Shown here one piece after another: positions 1 through 8,722 of a stretch of DNA of 64,000 bases. The stretch is taken from NCBI GenBank assembly GCA_008125075.1, contig VLTH01000002.1:1719451-1783450 (forward strand), in the 5' to 3' direction. The translations under genes and the position numbers were made by a program. The stretch is from Acetivibrio alkalicellulosi. Lineage in GTDB: Bacteria > Bacillota > Clostridia > Acetivibrionales > Acetivibrionaceae. Each line of letters opens with the position of its first letter. The first letter of the stretch is position 1. The notes beneath the pieces were generated by a model. It was not told the origin of the DNA. It did no database searches and saw nothing but the letters and a program-made list of their open reading frames with translations.

Positions 1-345
1 AGAACTTCATTAGTTTCATCAATTAACTCATCATCGATTAACTTACCTCTATACTTATAATAGTAATGTGCTATTTCCATCCATTCAATCCAGATAAACG
101 AATATAATGATTCTAAAAACCAATCTCCCCAGTATGTTGGTTTAGTATCATTTGGGGAATTGTGTTTGGTAAAATATCCTTTACACAGTAGGCTGGCGGA
201 AATTTTAAATCATGTACATCATTTACATTTTTTCCATATTGTAATATTGCCATTGCTCCACATACCCAGTTTAGGTAAGTTTCCATATTAAGGCAATAAA
301 ACTTTCATCGTCAATACGCCTTCGAAGTATTCCTATAATGTCAAT
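1..345 (-). pseudogene. Decayed coding remnant of unknown family, runs off the left edge
   Basis: On the minus strand three protein-like stretches follow one another in different frames. One is around 345-292 (reads ...GILRRRIDDESFIAL), one around 288-172 (METYLNWVCGAMAILQYG...) and one around 176-1 (...PTYWGDWFLESLYSF...). Each is rich in aromatic and charged residues as in real protein, and each frame is broken exactly where the next begins, which indicates single-base frameshifts in one ancestral gene. I do not recognise the family. The adjacent remnant and Rpn pseudogene show the same type of damage, so this is a decaying accessory region. Confidence 0.45.
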
Positions 346-389
346 GTTTTTTTTTAATGGTTAGACATATAGCCTAACCTATATACAAC

Positions 390-518
390 CTAAAGTCCTC
401 TCAAAGCATCTTTGTACAACCCACATTCACTAATTCTTCTAAATTTCGGTTTAGCATTTGATTTCTCCAAGTAACTTTCAAAATCTTTGAATACTGGCAC
501 AGCTCCATAGAGACCAAA
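390..518 (-). pseudogene. Short C-terminal coding remnant, unknown family
   Basis: A minus-strand open frame of about 42 codons ends at a TAG at 390-392. It reads like a protein C-terminus (VFKDFESYLEKSNAK... ending ECGLYKDALRGL). It has no start codon and begins just after an in-frame stop. It may belong to the same ancestral gene or operon as the remnant at 1-345. No function can be assigned. Confidence 0.35.
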
Positions 519-544
519 CGAAAACTATTATAATGTATAATGAC

Positions 545-1352
545 TTAATTTGCTTGTAAATCTTTCATCTCAGCTAGTGTCAATCCAGTAACTTCTGATA
601 TAGTGTTATCATCAATTCCTTTTGATTTCATTTTTCTAGCAATTTCAAGTTTTGTTCCTGTAATCCTTGTTATTTCATCATGAATCTGTTTTTCTCTCAG
701 TTCATAGTATCTTACCATTTCTTCGTTTGTTCCTAAGTATTCAATCACCTTTTCAGCTTTTTCAATTGCGGACTCTTCCTTTATTGCCATTTCTAAAACC
801 TCCTTTGGCGAATCTTCCAAAAATAACAACCATCTATCAATTGGTTTTTTAAAATCAGGCTGAACTTTTTTAAATTTTGAAAGCTCCACAAAATGTATTT
901 CCAAAACATCTGTTAGTTTATAATCCTTGTTGCTATCTTCCCATAAATGAAAAACTGTATGATAATCAATTATTCCCACATAGTCAAAATCAAGTATATT
1001 AATGGTAATTGTTTTTTTTAAATCATTAAAGGGTCTTCCTTCTCCTAATTGGTCAGAGAATAGCTTTGCCCAATAAAAAAGAGTTCGTTTATCCATGTTA
1101 TATTGATTAATCAGTTGTACTTCAATTGTGATTTGAACTCCTGCAACTGTTCTACCCAAAACATCAACAATCCCCTGTTTATCTTCCATTCTGTCTTTTT
1201 CCAGCTTCGTATTCTCAATTATTTCTATATCCTCAAGTAAATTATCGTCACTTAATTCCATTATAGCATTTAAAAGCTTATTAAAATATCTTTATTTTCC
1301 TTGCGTCCGAATATTCGTTGAAATATAAAATCATTCTTAACCTTTTTTTCAT
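545..1352 (-). pseudogene. Rpn-family (PD-(D/E)XK) recombination-promoting nuclease/transposase-like gene, frameshifted
   Basis: The intact frame 545-1261 (238 aa) carries the Rpn/PD-(D/E)XK nuclease core: a D in KQGIVDV, then the E-x-Q strand ITIEVQ and the FYWAKLFSDQL helix. The family N-terminus is missing from that frame but is present just upstream in other frames. Around 1335-1275 the minus strand reads NDFIFQRIFGRKENKDILISF, and an ATG lies at 1352-1350. Restoring one A in the poly-A after that ATG and one T in the T run near 1276 joins everything into one frame. The gene is therefore a full-length Rpn gene with two homopolymer deletions, either a real pseudogene or two sequencing errors. 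Rpn proteins are DNA nucleases that stimulate recombination and occur in many mobile copies; a second, intact relative lies at 44457-45347. Confidence 0.8.
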
Positions 1353-1462
1353 ATGTTTTTCACCGCCGTTAAATCTATTAAACCATGTATAGAAAAGTTT
1401 GAAAATCACACAAAAATCCCCGCAGCAATTCAGGATTTCTCCTGCATTTACTACGGGAATTT

Positions 1463-1522
1463 GGAACCGACTTTATTATTACGGAACCAACTTTATTATT
1501 TTGGAACCGACTTTATTTTTGA
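1463..1522. repeat. Three tandem 20-bp repeats
   Basis: Three head-to-tail copies of GGAACCGACTTTATTATTTT start at 1463, 1483 and 1503 with a few substitutions. They lie between the end of glmS and the Rpn pseudogene. Multiple short terminal repeats of this size are a known feature of IS21-type element ends, so this could be the end of a lost insertion sequence. No transposase is adjacent, so that reading is inference. Confidence 0.7.
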
Positions 1523-1554
1523 TATATATTTGGAATACACGAACTACTATACCA

Positions 1555-3378
1555 TCATTCTACCGTTACACTCTTTGCGAGATTTCTCGGCTTATCTACA
1601 TCACAGCCCTTTTCTAAGGCCATATAGTATGCAAATAGTTGCAATGGTGTTACTGCCACAATAGGAGCAATAAATGAATCCACATCAGGAATAGTAACAA
1701 CCACATCAGCAGCCTTGTAGACATGTTTATTACTTTCCTTTGCTATTGCCATTACAGTTGCACCTCTTGCTTTAACTTCTTTGATGTTACTTATCATTTT
1801 ATCCATCAAACTATCTTGTGTCATTGGACATATAACCAGCGTCCCCTCTTCTATGAGAGCAATTGTACCATGTTTTAATTCTCCGCCTGCATAAGCTTCA
1901 GAATGTATATATGAAATCTCTTTAAGCTTTAAAGAACCTTCCATAGAAAGAGCATAATCAAGTCCTCTTCCAATAAAGAAAATACTCTTTGCATTACAGT
2001 GCTGGGCTGCAAATTTTTGTATAACTTCTTTATTCTCTAATACATCTTCAATAGCATCAGAGATTTTGCTAAGTTCCTCTACTGCCTTTTTATATTGCTC
2101 GGTTTCTAATAGGCCTTTCTTTTTGGCAAGTTCAAGGGTTACTAAATATAGTGCCGCTAGCTGAGTGTTGTAAGCTTTTGTTGATGCAACCGCTATTTCA
2201 GGTCCTGCCCATGTATACAATACATCATCAGAATCCCTTGAAATAGAGCTTCCCACAACATTAACTATTGACAGCACTCTTGCTCCCTTTTTCTTTGACT
2301 CTCTTAAAGCAAATAATGTATCTAACGTTTCACCTGACTGACTAATAATTATAACTAAGTGCCTATCTGTAACAAGGGGATCTCTGTAACGAAACTCAGA
2401 GGCCACATCTACTTCTACAGGAATTTTTGCTGTTTTTTCAATAATATACTTAGCAACAACTCCTGCATGGTATGCAGTTCCACATGCAACTATATAAATT
2501 TTATCAATATTTTTAACATCTTCATCAGTCAATTTTATATTGTCTAACACAATGTTTCCATCTTTTATTCTAGGATTAATAGTGTCCCTTACTGCTTTTG
2601 GCTCCTCGCACATTTCCTTCATCATAAAATGCTCATAACCTGACTTTTCTGCCGAAGCTACATCCCAAGTAACTTTAAACACATCTTTTTGTATCTCAAT
2701 ACCATAATTATTGAACACAGTAACTTTATCACCTGTTAAAGATACAATTTCTTTATCATCCAAAATATATACATCTCTTGTATATTCAAGTATTGCTGGG
2801 ATATCCGATGCTATATAGTTTTCGCCATCTCCTAGACCTACTATAAGTGGGCTATCCTTTCTAGCTGCAACAAACATATCTGGGCAATCAGTACATATAA
2901 CCCCAAGTGCATAAGAACCTTCTATTTCATTCAAACAATCAATAACAGCTTTCACTAGGTCACCCTTATAGTTGTATTCAACTAGGTGTCCCACTACTTC
3001 ACTATCTGTTTCTGAAATAAACTCATAACCTTTTGACTCTAAGAATTCTTTAATTTCTAGATAGTTCTCTATTATCCCGTTATGTACAACGGCAATGTTT
3101 CCTGATTTGCTCATGTGAGGATGGGAGTTTAGATCATTAGGCTCACCATGAGTTGCCCATCTTGTATGACCTATTCCTATATTACCCTCAGGAGTAAGTT
3201 CACATACCTTTTCCTCTAGATTACTAAGTCTTCCCTTATATTTTAAAACCTTTAAATTGTCATTTCCCAAAATTGCCACACCAGCCGAATCATAACCTCT
3301 ATACTCTAACTTTTTAAGACCATTTATAAGTATTGGTGCTGCCGTTTTATTTCCAATATATCCTACTATTCCACACAT
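1555..3378 (-). CDS. glmS: Glutamine--fructose-6-phosphate aminotransferase (isomerizing)
   Basis: This enzyme makes glucosamine-6-phosphate from fructose-6-phosphate and glutamine, the first committed step to UDP-GlcNAc for peptidoglycan. The 607-aa length is normal. The N-terminal nucleophile Cys2 is in MCGIVGYIG, followed by the class II glutaminase domain (GHTRWATHG). Two SIS sugar-isomerase domains follow (ISQSGETLDT; FFIGRG), and the C-terminus ends in AKSVTVE as in the family. The start is the ATG at 3378, preceded by AAAGGAGAGG. A glmS ribozyme lies about 400 nt upstream on the same strand, so expression should fall when glucosamine-6-phosphate accumulates. glmM, the next enzyme of the pathway, is the upstream gene. 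Confidence 0.98.
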   Translation of the reverse strand: MCGIVGYIGNKTAAPILINGLKKLEYRGYDSAGVAILGNDNLKVLKYKGRLSNLEEKVCELTPEGNIGIGHTRWATHGEPNDLNSHPHMSKSGNIAVVHNGIIENYLEIKEFLESKGYEFISETDSEVVGHLVEYNYKGDLVKAVIDCLNEIEGSYALGVICTDCPDMFVAARKDSPLIVGLGDGENYIASDIPAILEYTRDVYILDDKEIVSLTGDKVTVFNNYGIEIQKDVFKVTWDVASAEKSGYEHFMMKEMCEEPKAVRDTINPRIKDGNIVLDNIKLTDEDVKNIDKIYIVACGTAYHAGVVAKYIIEKTAKIPVEVDVASEFRYRDPLVTDRHLVIIISQSGETLDTLFALRESKKKGARVLSIVNVVGSSISRDSDDVLYTWAGPEIAVASTKAYNTQLAALYLVTLELAKKKGLLETEQYKKAVEELSKISDAIEDVLENKEVIQKFAAQHCNAKSIFFIGRGLDYALSMEGSLKLKEISYIHSEAYAGGELKHGTIALIEEGTLVICPMTQDSLMDKMISNIKEVKARGATVMAIAKESNKHVYKAADVVVTIPDVDSFIAPIVAVTPLQLFAYYMALEKGCDVDKPRNLAKSVTVE

Positions 3379-3509
3379 AATGTAACCTCTCCTTTACATA
3401 ATTAAAATAACATCCAATAGAATGCAAAAAACTTTTAAACACTTGTAGCTCTACGTTTTTATAACAACGGAAGCAATTATAGCAAACCATTTCATCGAGA
3501 CAGGATATA

Positions 3510-3560
3510 TGATCAAAGCCTTAAAATCGAAGGAGCTCCATGCCCCCAAGATTTTATTGT
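3510..3560 (-). repeat. Dispersed imperfect ~50-nt element, copy A
   Basis: On the plus strand this stretch shares CTTAAA, AAG-type spacing, GCTCCATGCCC and ATTGT in the same order with 20437-20485, roughly two thirds identical over about 50 nt. Read on the minus strand it contains a GGGGGCATGGAGCTCC hairpin-like core. It sits in the leader between the glmS ribozyme and glmS. Its function is unknown. Confidence 0.4.
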
Positions 3561-3784
3561 AATCTGTACCCTACACCTATTATAGAGGTGGTAAAAATTT
3601 CTTAGCCTCGTTATAATACTAATATGCTACTTGCCCAAATTTCTTGATAAATTCAATATTTTATAGTTTTTAGTCATCTACACTTAAAAACCTAAAGATA
3701 GTGTTCAAAAACACACTCATAAAATGATGCATATAAAACAAGCAAATCCCTATGAAGAATAGAACAGGATTAGTCACATAAATT

Positions 3785-3951
3785 TCATTTTGTTTTGCAG
3801 TTGCCTGCAGTTTTTGTAGAATTTTAACGATTGTGACAAACCGGAAGGTTTCCGCCGAAAACTCGATAACTTACCAGTTAAGTATTACTGGTAACCTCCT
3901 TCTCCTCGTCCACGTGCCTACAAATTATTTAAATATGCACGTGCTGGCGCT
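3785..3951 (-). ncRNA. glmS ribozyme/riboswitch
   Basis: The minus strand matches the glmS self-cleaving ribozyme. It starts with AAGCGCCAGCACGTGC and its partner GCACGTGGACGAGGAGAAGG, continues through the core ATCGAGTTTTCGGCGG and the CCTTCCGG pairing segment, and ends with GCAAAACAAAATGA. In the family, glucosamine-6-phosphate acts as cofactor for cleavage just 5' of the GCGCC guanosine, which here is between 3951 and 3950. Cleavage destabilises the downstream mRNA. The distance to the glmS start (about 400 nt) is much longer than the usual few tens of nucleotides. Confidence 0.92.
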
Positions 3952-3955
3952 TATC

Positions 3956-3976
3956 TTATCCACATGGAGCAATCAT
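3956..3976 (-). CDS. Possible 6-codon leader ORF just before the glmS ribozyme
   Basis: The minus strand has a strong Shine-Dalgarno (AAAGGAGG, 5 nt spacing), then ATG and a stop after six codons (MIAPCG). The stop ends 5 nt before the predicted ribozyme cleavage site. The ribosome binding site is stronger than that of many real genes here. A ribosome stopping at this codon would cover the 5' strand of the ribozyme. Translation is not proven. Confidence 0.4.
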   Translation of the reverse strand: MIAPCG

Positions 3977-4203
3977 GTTTTCCTCCTTTCAAATAACTCC
4001 ATATAAAAATTATAATCCTGAACTTTAATAATTTAAAACATCATCTCCTTTCATTATATTATTAATAAAAGCCATCTGCCACTTTATTTTCCACATTTCT
4101 TATTTGTGAAATATTTTCACTCTCCACCATGCCTATTTTAATAAAATAAGGCTTATGGTGAAAATATTATATTCAGCTTTTTAGCACGTCATTAACATAC
4201 ACT

Positions 4204-5553
4204 TTATCCAAGTCTTTCTTCTATAACTCTTACAAGCTCAACCGCCTTATTAGTAATATACTCCCTATCTTTGCCCTCAATCATAACTCTAATAAGAGGC
4301 TCTGTACCAGAAGGCCTTATTAGAACCCTTCCTTCACCACTAAAATCATTTTCTAATTTTTTGCACATGTCGCTAACCACTTGATCTTCAAGGTAAGAAT
4401 TTTTATTTTCATTTTTTACTTTTGCATTTTTTAAGACTTGAGGTAAAACCTGCATTTTAGTAGCAAGTTCTGAGAGTTTTTTTCCTGTTGACTTCAATAC
4501 ATTTAAAAGCTGTACTCCTGTTAAAAGTCCATCACCTGTTGTATTGTGCTGTAAAAATATTATATGTCCTGACTGCTCGCCTCCTAAGACGTACCCATTT
4601 TCAACCATGTTTTCCAATACGTATCTATCTCCAACTTTTGTCTTTACTATACTCAGTCCTTCACGTTTAGCCATCATATCTAAACCCAGATTGCTCATAA
4701 CTGTAGCCACAATTGTATCCTTTGAAAGCTTCCCTTTATTTTTTAATTCAAGACCAATTATAGACATTATTTGATCTCCATCAATGATTTTTCCAGTCTC
4801 ATCTACAGCAAGAACCCTATCTGCATCTCCATCAAAAGCAAGGCCTATATCTGCATTATTTTTTACAACAAAATCCCGAAGCCCTTCCATATGAGTAGAC
4901 CCACAGTTCCTATTTATATTAATTCCATTTGGCTCATTATTAATAACAAAAACTTGTGCTCCAAGTTCAGACAAGGCTTTAGGTGCAGCCTTATATGCTG
5001 CTCCATTTGCACAGTCTATAGCAATTTTAATTTTGTCAAAGCCATTATCAACTGTAGTTTTTATGTAGTTAACATAATCATCTGAAGGAGAATTAGCCAT
5101 TATCTCTCTTCCTACCTTATCACCTGTAGGAAGAATAATGCTTTCTGTATTATCTAAAACAATAGATTCTATTCTTTTTTCCAGATCATCTGAAAGCTTA
5201 TAACCTAGACTGTTAAAAAATTTAATTCCATTAAATTCAAAAGAATTGTGAGAAGCTGAAATAACAACTCCTGCATCTGCCTTATATGCTCTTACAAGAT
5301 AAGCTACTGCAGGTGTTGGAACCACGCCAAGATTTATTACCTCTGCTCCTACAGAGCACAAACCAGCCACAAGTGCGGATTTTAACATATCACCTGATAT
5401 TCTAGTATCCATTCCTACAAGTATTTTCGGAGTATGATTTGCCTCTGAAGTTAAAACATAAGCTCCTGCCTGCCCTAGCTTATATGATAATTCAGCTGTT
5501 AATTCCAAATTTGCAATACCTCTTACTCCATCAGTTCCAAAAAGAATACCCAA
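4204..5553 (-). CDS. glmM: Phosphoglucosamine mutase
   Basis: GlmM converts glucosamine-6-phosphate to glucosamine-1-phosphate. At 449 aa it is full length. The phosphoserine loop is SASHNSFEFNG near residue 100, the metal-binding loop is DGDADR, and the phosphate-binding RPSGTEP is near the C-terminus. The start is TTG at 5553 (TTGGGTATTC...) after a GGGGGAAA ribosome site. It is the downstream partner of cdaA-cdaR, as in many Firmicutes where CdaA, CdaR and GlmM interact. Here a FAD oxidoreductase and a 355-nt gap separate it from cdaR. glmS follows. Confidence 0.97.
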   Translation of the reverse strand: MGILFGTDGVRGIANLELTAELSYKLGQAGAYVLTSEANHTPKILVGMDTRISGDMLKSALVAGLCSVGAEVINLGVVPTPAVAYLVRAYKADAGVVISASHNSFEFNGIKFFNSLGYKLSDDLEKRIESIVLDNTESIILPTGDKVGREIMANSPSDDYVNYIKTTVDNGFDKIKIAIDCANGAAYKAAPKALSELGAQVFVINNEPNGININRNCGSTHMEGLRDFVVKNNADIGLAFDGDADRVLAVDETGKIIDGDQIMSIIGLELKNKGKLSKDTIVATVMSNLGLDMMAKREGLSIVKTKVGDRYVLENMVENGYVLGGEQSGHIIFLQHNTTGDGLLTGVQLLNVLKSTGKKLSELATKMQVLPQVLKNAKVKNENKNSYLEDQVVSDMCKKLENDFSGEGRVLIRPSGTEPLIRVMIEGKDREYITNKAVELVRVIEERLG

Positions 5554-5908
5554 AACTGTTTCCCCCTAATTGTTCTTCTTAATAATTATAGTATTCAATA
5601 TCCAAATATACTTTTTGTCATTATTTAAATTTTAACTTACATAAGTTAATTATAATAATCAGCATCTTTAGTAAAAACTCAATATAATAGACACTCATTA
5701 GCAAAAAGTCTACCATAATAATATGAAAACAATACCTGCAAATGAATGTCACTTGAGACTAGCAAACAAATAGCACAACCATAAATTCACGAGTCTCATT
5801 TACAAGTATAATACATTATATACTACATGTAAATATGAATTTTCCAGTATGTATTTCCCATTTACTATACTCTTAACTCATCTTTGAAAAATTATTACAT
5901 GCACCCAC
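5554..5908. other. Intergenic gap, 355 nt
   Basis: AT-rich DNA with no convincing ORF. A TATAAT-like box near 5587 on the minus strand could serve glmM, but its -35 match is weak. A 6-bp inverted repeat (GAGACT...AGTCTC, about 5755-5800) has no U-tract. I see no recognisable riboswitch. Confidence 0.5.
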
Positions 5909-7501
5909 TTATAATCTATCACTTGAGTATGTTCTAATTATCTGCTCTGCTATCCTTATTCCATCTATGGAGGCACTCATTATTCCACCTGCATAACCAG
6001 CTCCTTCTCCAGCAGGATATAGGCCTTTTATTCCAACTGCTTCTAATGTATCACCTCTTGGTATTCTTACAGGTGAGGAAGTTCTTGTTTCAACGCCAGT
6101 AAGAAGTGCGTCTCCATCTGCAAATCCCTTAATTCTTGAATCAAAAAAACCCATTGACTTTTTCATTGGTTCGGTTACAAAAGATGGGAGACAAAGATTA
6201 ATATCCGCAAAACTTGTTTTTCCAGTATAACTTGGTTTTACAATTCCAGTTTTCTTTGATGGTCTTCCACTTATAAAGTCCTCAAGTCTTTGTACGGGAG
6301 CCGAACTATTATTTCCACCAATATCATAGGCCATTTTTTCCCACTTTCTTTGAAATTCTACTCCAGCCAATGGATGCGAGTTCCCAAAATCGCCGGGCTC
6401 TACCGTCACAACAAGTGCACTATTAGCATTTTCCTTATTTCGTGCAAAATCACTCATTCCATTAGTCACAATCATTCCCTCTTCTGATGCAGATGCAACT
6501 ACAACCCCTCCAGGACACATACAAAAGGAATACGCTGTTCTTCCTGAAATCTTATTAAATAACTGATAATCAGCAGCTCCAAGTCTATTGTGATTATGAG
6601 ATATTCCATACTGAGCCATATTTATGAATTCTTGTGGATGTTCTATTCTAACTCCTATGGAAAAAGGTTTTTGAACAAATTCCACACCACTTTCATAAAG
6701 GGACTTGAAAGTATCTCTTGCACTATGCCCTATTGCAAGTACTACAACCTGAGAACTAATGTTTTCACAGTCATTTATTGTTACTCCAACAACCTTGTTG
6801 TTTTTTATTAAAAGTTTAGTAACTTTAGAATTAAACATTACTTCTCCACCATACTCAATAATTCTATTGCGCATATTTACAACAACTTTTTTAAGCACAT
6901 CAGAGCCTATGTGAGGCTTTCCTTTGTACAAAATCTCTTCATGGGCACCTGATTTATAAAACTCATTTAAAACTATGTCAGAACGCCTGTCATTTATTCT
7001 AGTAGTAAGCTTCCCATCGGAAAAAGTTCCTGCTCCACCTTCTCCAAATTGTACATTGGTTTCTTGATCTAATTGCCCATCACTCCAATATTTATTTACA
7101 ATTACAGTACGATTTTCAACGCACTCACCCCTTTCAATTAAAAGGGGCTTATATCCATATTGAGCCAACATAAGAGAAGCAAAAAGACCTGAAGGCCCAG
7201 CTCCAATAATCAAAGGTCTTTCATTAAGATAAATATTTCCATGCACTAAAGGGATTTCATCCTCTTTGTTTAAAACTTTTATATCATTATTATTGGGCAG
7301 TGGTATTCTTTTTTCTGTTTCAACTAAAACAGAATAGACCATCTTTATATCTGGTTTTTTTCTTGCGTCTACAGATTCTTTAACAATTTTAAAATGCTTC
7401 ATATCTTCTTGAGTTATTTTTAACTTTTTACAAGCCAGTCTTTTTAAGTTTTCTATTGGATCATCTAAAGTCATCTTAATATTGTGAACAATTATTTTCA
7501 T
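5909..7501 (-). CDS. FAD-dependent dehydrogenase/oxidoreductase (COG2509 type)
   Basis: A 530-aa protein with an N-terminal domain of about 95 residues, then a Rossmann FAD-binding motif (PLIIGAGPSGLFASLMLAQYG) and the second-strand acidic segment LIERGECVENR. GGAGTFSDGKLTTR and a C-terminal GLYPAGEGAGYAGGI FAD-binding segment complete the fold. This matches the large uncharacterised FAD-dependent dehydrogenase family common in Firmicutes; substrate unknown. Its ATG directly abuts the TAG stop of cdaR, so it is translated from the cdaA-cdaR mRNA. The position between cdaR and glmM is recurrent in clostridia as far as I recall, but no functional link is established. Confidence 0.88.
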   Translation of the reverse strand: MKIIVHNIKMTLDDPIENLKRLACKKLKITQEDMKHFKIVKESVDARKKPDIKMVYSVLVETEKRIPLPNNNDIKVLNKEDEIPLVHGNIYLNERPLIIGAGPSGLFASLMLAQYGYKPLLIERGECVENRTVIVNKYWSDGQLDQETNVQFGEGGAGTFSDGKLTTRINDRRSDIVLNEFYKSGAHEEILYKGKPHIGSDVLKKVVVNMRNRIIEYGGEVMFNSKVTKLLIKNNKVVGVTINDCENISSQVVVLAIGHSARDTFKSLYESGVEFVQKPFSIGVRIEHPQEFINMAQYGISHNHNRLGAADYQLFNKISGRTAYSFCMCPGGVVVASASEEGMIVTNGMSDFARNKENANSALVVTVEPGDFGNSHPLAGVEFQRKWEKMAYDIGGNNSSAPVQRLEDFISGRPSKKTGIVKPSYTGKTSFADINLCLPSFVTEPMKKSMGFFDSRIKGFADGDALLTGVETRTSSPVRIPRGDTLEAVGIKGLYPAGEGAGYAGGIMSASIDGIRIAEQIIRTYSSDRL

Positions 7502-8722
7502 CTATTCTTCATCCATATCTTCATTTTTTTCTATAACTACTTCAACTTCATAATTTTCCTGAAGTTTGACCGTCCTTGGAAGCACAACTTTTATAGCCCT
7601 TTTAAAAACACCTTCTCTAAGGCCACCAACATCAATACTTGGTTTTAATCCTTCTATAGCTATCTTTTCAAGTTCTTCTCCTCTTCCTGCTATAGTAATC
7701 AAAATTTCATCTTCAATAGTATAATTAAGAGAATTATCATTAACTTGATTTTCCAAAAGAATCTCTCTACTTCTAAAGACAAACTCCTTAAATGCCATCT
7801 GTTCAATAACTACATCTACATAGACACTTCGAGGAGTGTCAACTAGTCGAACACCTTCTGGTAATTCAATATTCACCATTTTGGTCATACTTTGGCTCAT
7901 GTTATCAATATCTATGGTCTCAGTCCTAACATTATCAATCAATTCAATCACATCTGACACTCCAGATATTAATGCTTTGTCAGGTACAACTCGGTGTATA
8001 CCATCAATGTAATTTCTAGCTGGCTTTCCCTTTACAACAGGTACAATTGGAATTTCCTTTGCAATCTCAATTTTTATATCTACGCTATGATAAAAATCAA
8101 GATCCTCCATCACTTCACCATCAATATCATAGAAAACACATTGTTTCTGAACTGCTAAATCACTACTTATATTACTTACATCAACATATGCTTTAATTTC
8201 ACCAATAGAATTAATAATTGTGTCTTTATCCTCAATAAAGACTGTACTAGGCATTGCACTTACACCAATTATTTTATAGTTTTCTTTTGGTTCACCAATG
8301 GTAACCACACTTACAGGAAAAGAGTTCTTTCCTACTTTCTCTAATTCTAAGGATACAAATCTTGGCGTAACATTTTCTACAGAGTACCCTTCTTTACTTA
8401 TGTATATCTCAATGTGAAGGTTTTGAGTTTCTACACTTGTTATCTTAGACAAATCCAATATAGCTTCTACTTCATTGTCGTTAATTTTACCCATTTTATT
8501 TTGTCTGCCCCTAAAGCTAACCGATACATTTCTAGGAAAATTTTTATTAAGTATTATTAAACCATTTTCACGTAAAACATCTTCATTTTCTACTCTTAAT
8601 GGTATACTTAAGTCATATGAAATTACAGGATTAGAACTATCCAAAACAAAAAACCATAAAATCACTGCAAAAAACAGTGAAATAATCTTAGTTGTAGAAT
8701 CTTTTTTTAATAACTCACTCAT
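7502..8722 (-). CDS. cdaR: CdaR, YbbR-domain regulator of CdaA
   Basis: A 406-aa protein with a short cytoplasmic N-terminus, one transmembrane segment (residues about 12-30, IISLFFAVILWFFVLDSS) and several extracytoplasmic YbbR-like beta repeats. A very acidic C-terminus ends in NEDMDEE. In Bacillus, Listeria and Staphylococcus the homologue binds and modulates the diadenylate cyclase CdaA. Its start overlaps the cdaA stop by 4 nt (ATGA), which implies translational coupling. Confidence 0.93.
   Translation of the reverse strand: MSELLKKDSTTKIISLFFAVILWFFVLDSSNPVISYDLSIPLRVENEDVLRENGLIILNKNFPRNVSVSFRGRQNKMGKINDNEVEAILDLSKITSVETQNLHIEIYISKEGYSVENVTPRFVSLELEKVGKNSFPVSVVTIGEPKENYKIIGVSAMPSTVFIEDKDTIINSIGEIKAYVDVSNISSDLAVQKQCVFYDIDGEVMEDLDFYHSVDIKIEIAKEIPIVPVVKGKPARNYIDGIHRVVPDKALISGVSDVIELIDNVRTETIDIDNMSQSMTKMVNIELPEGVRLVDTPRSVYVDVVIEQMAFKEFVFRSREILLENQVNDNSLNYTIEDEILITIAGRGEELEKIAIEGLKPSIDVGGLREGVFKRAIKVVLPRTVKLQENYEVEVVIEKNEDMDEE

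Noticed and set aside
1353-1664. Plus-strand ORFs across the 20-bp repeats
   Set aside because: They run through repeat DNA and into the antisense of glmS; no ribosome site and no protein-like composition.
4120-4170. Hairpin ACCAT-GCCTATTTTA...AAAATAAGGC-ATGGT as glmM terminator
   Set aside because: The stem is bulged and no U-tract follows on the minus strand; glmM may read through to the ribozyme and glmS.
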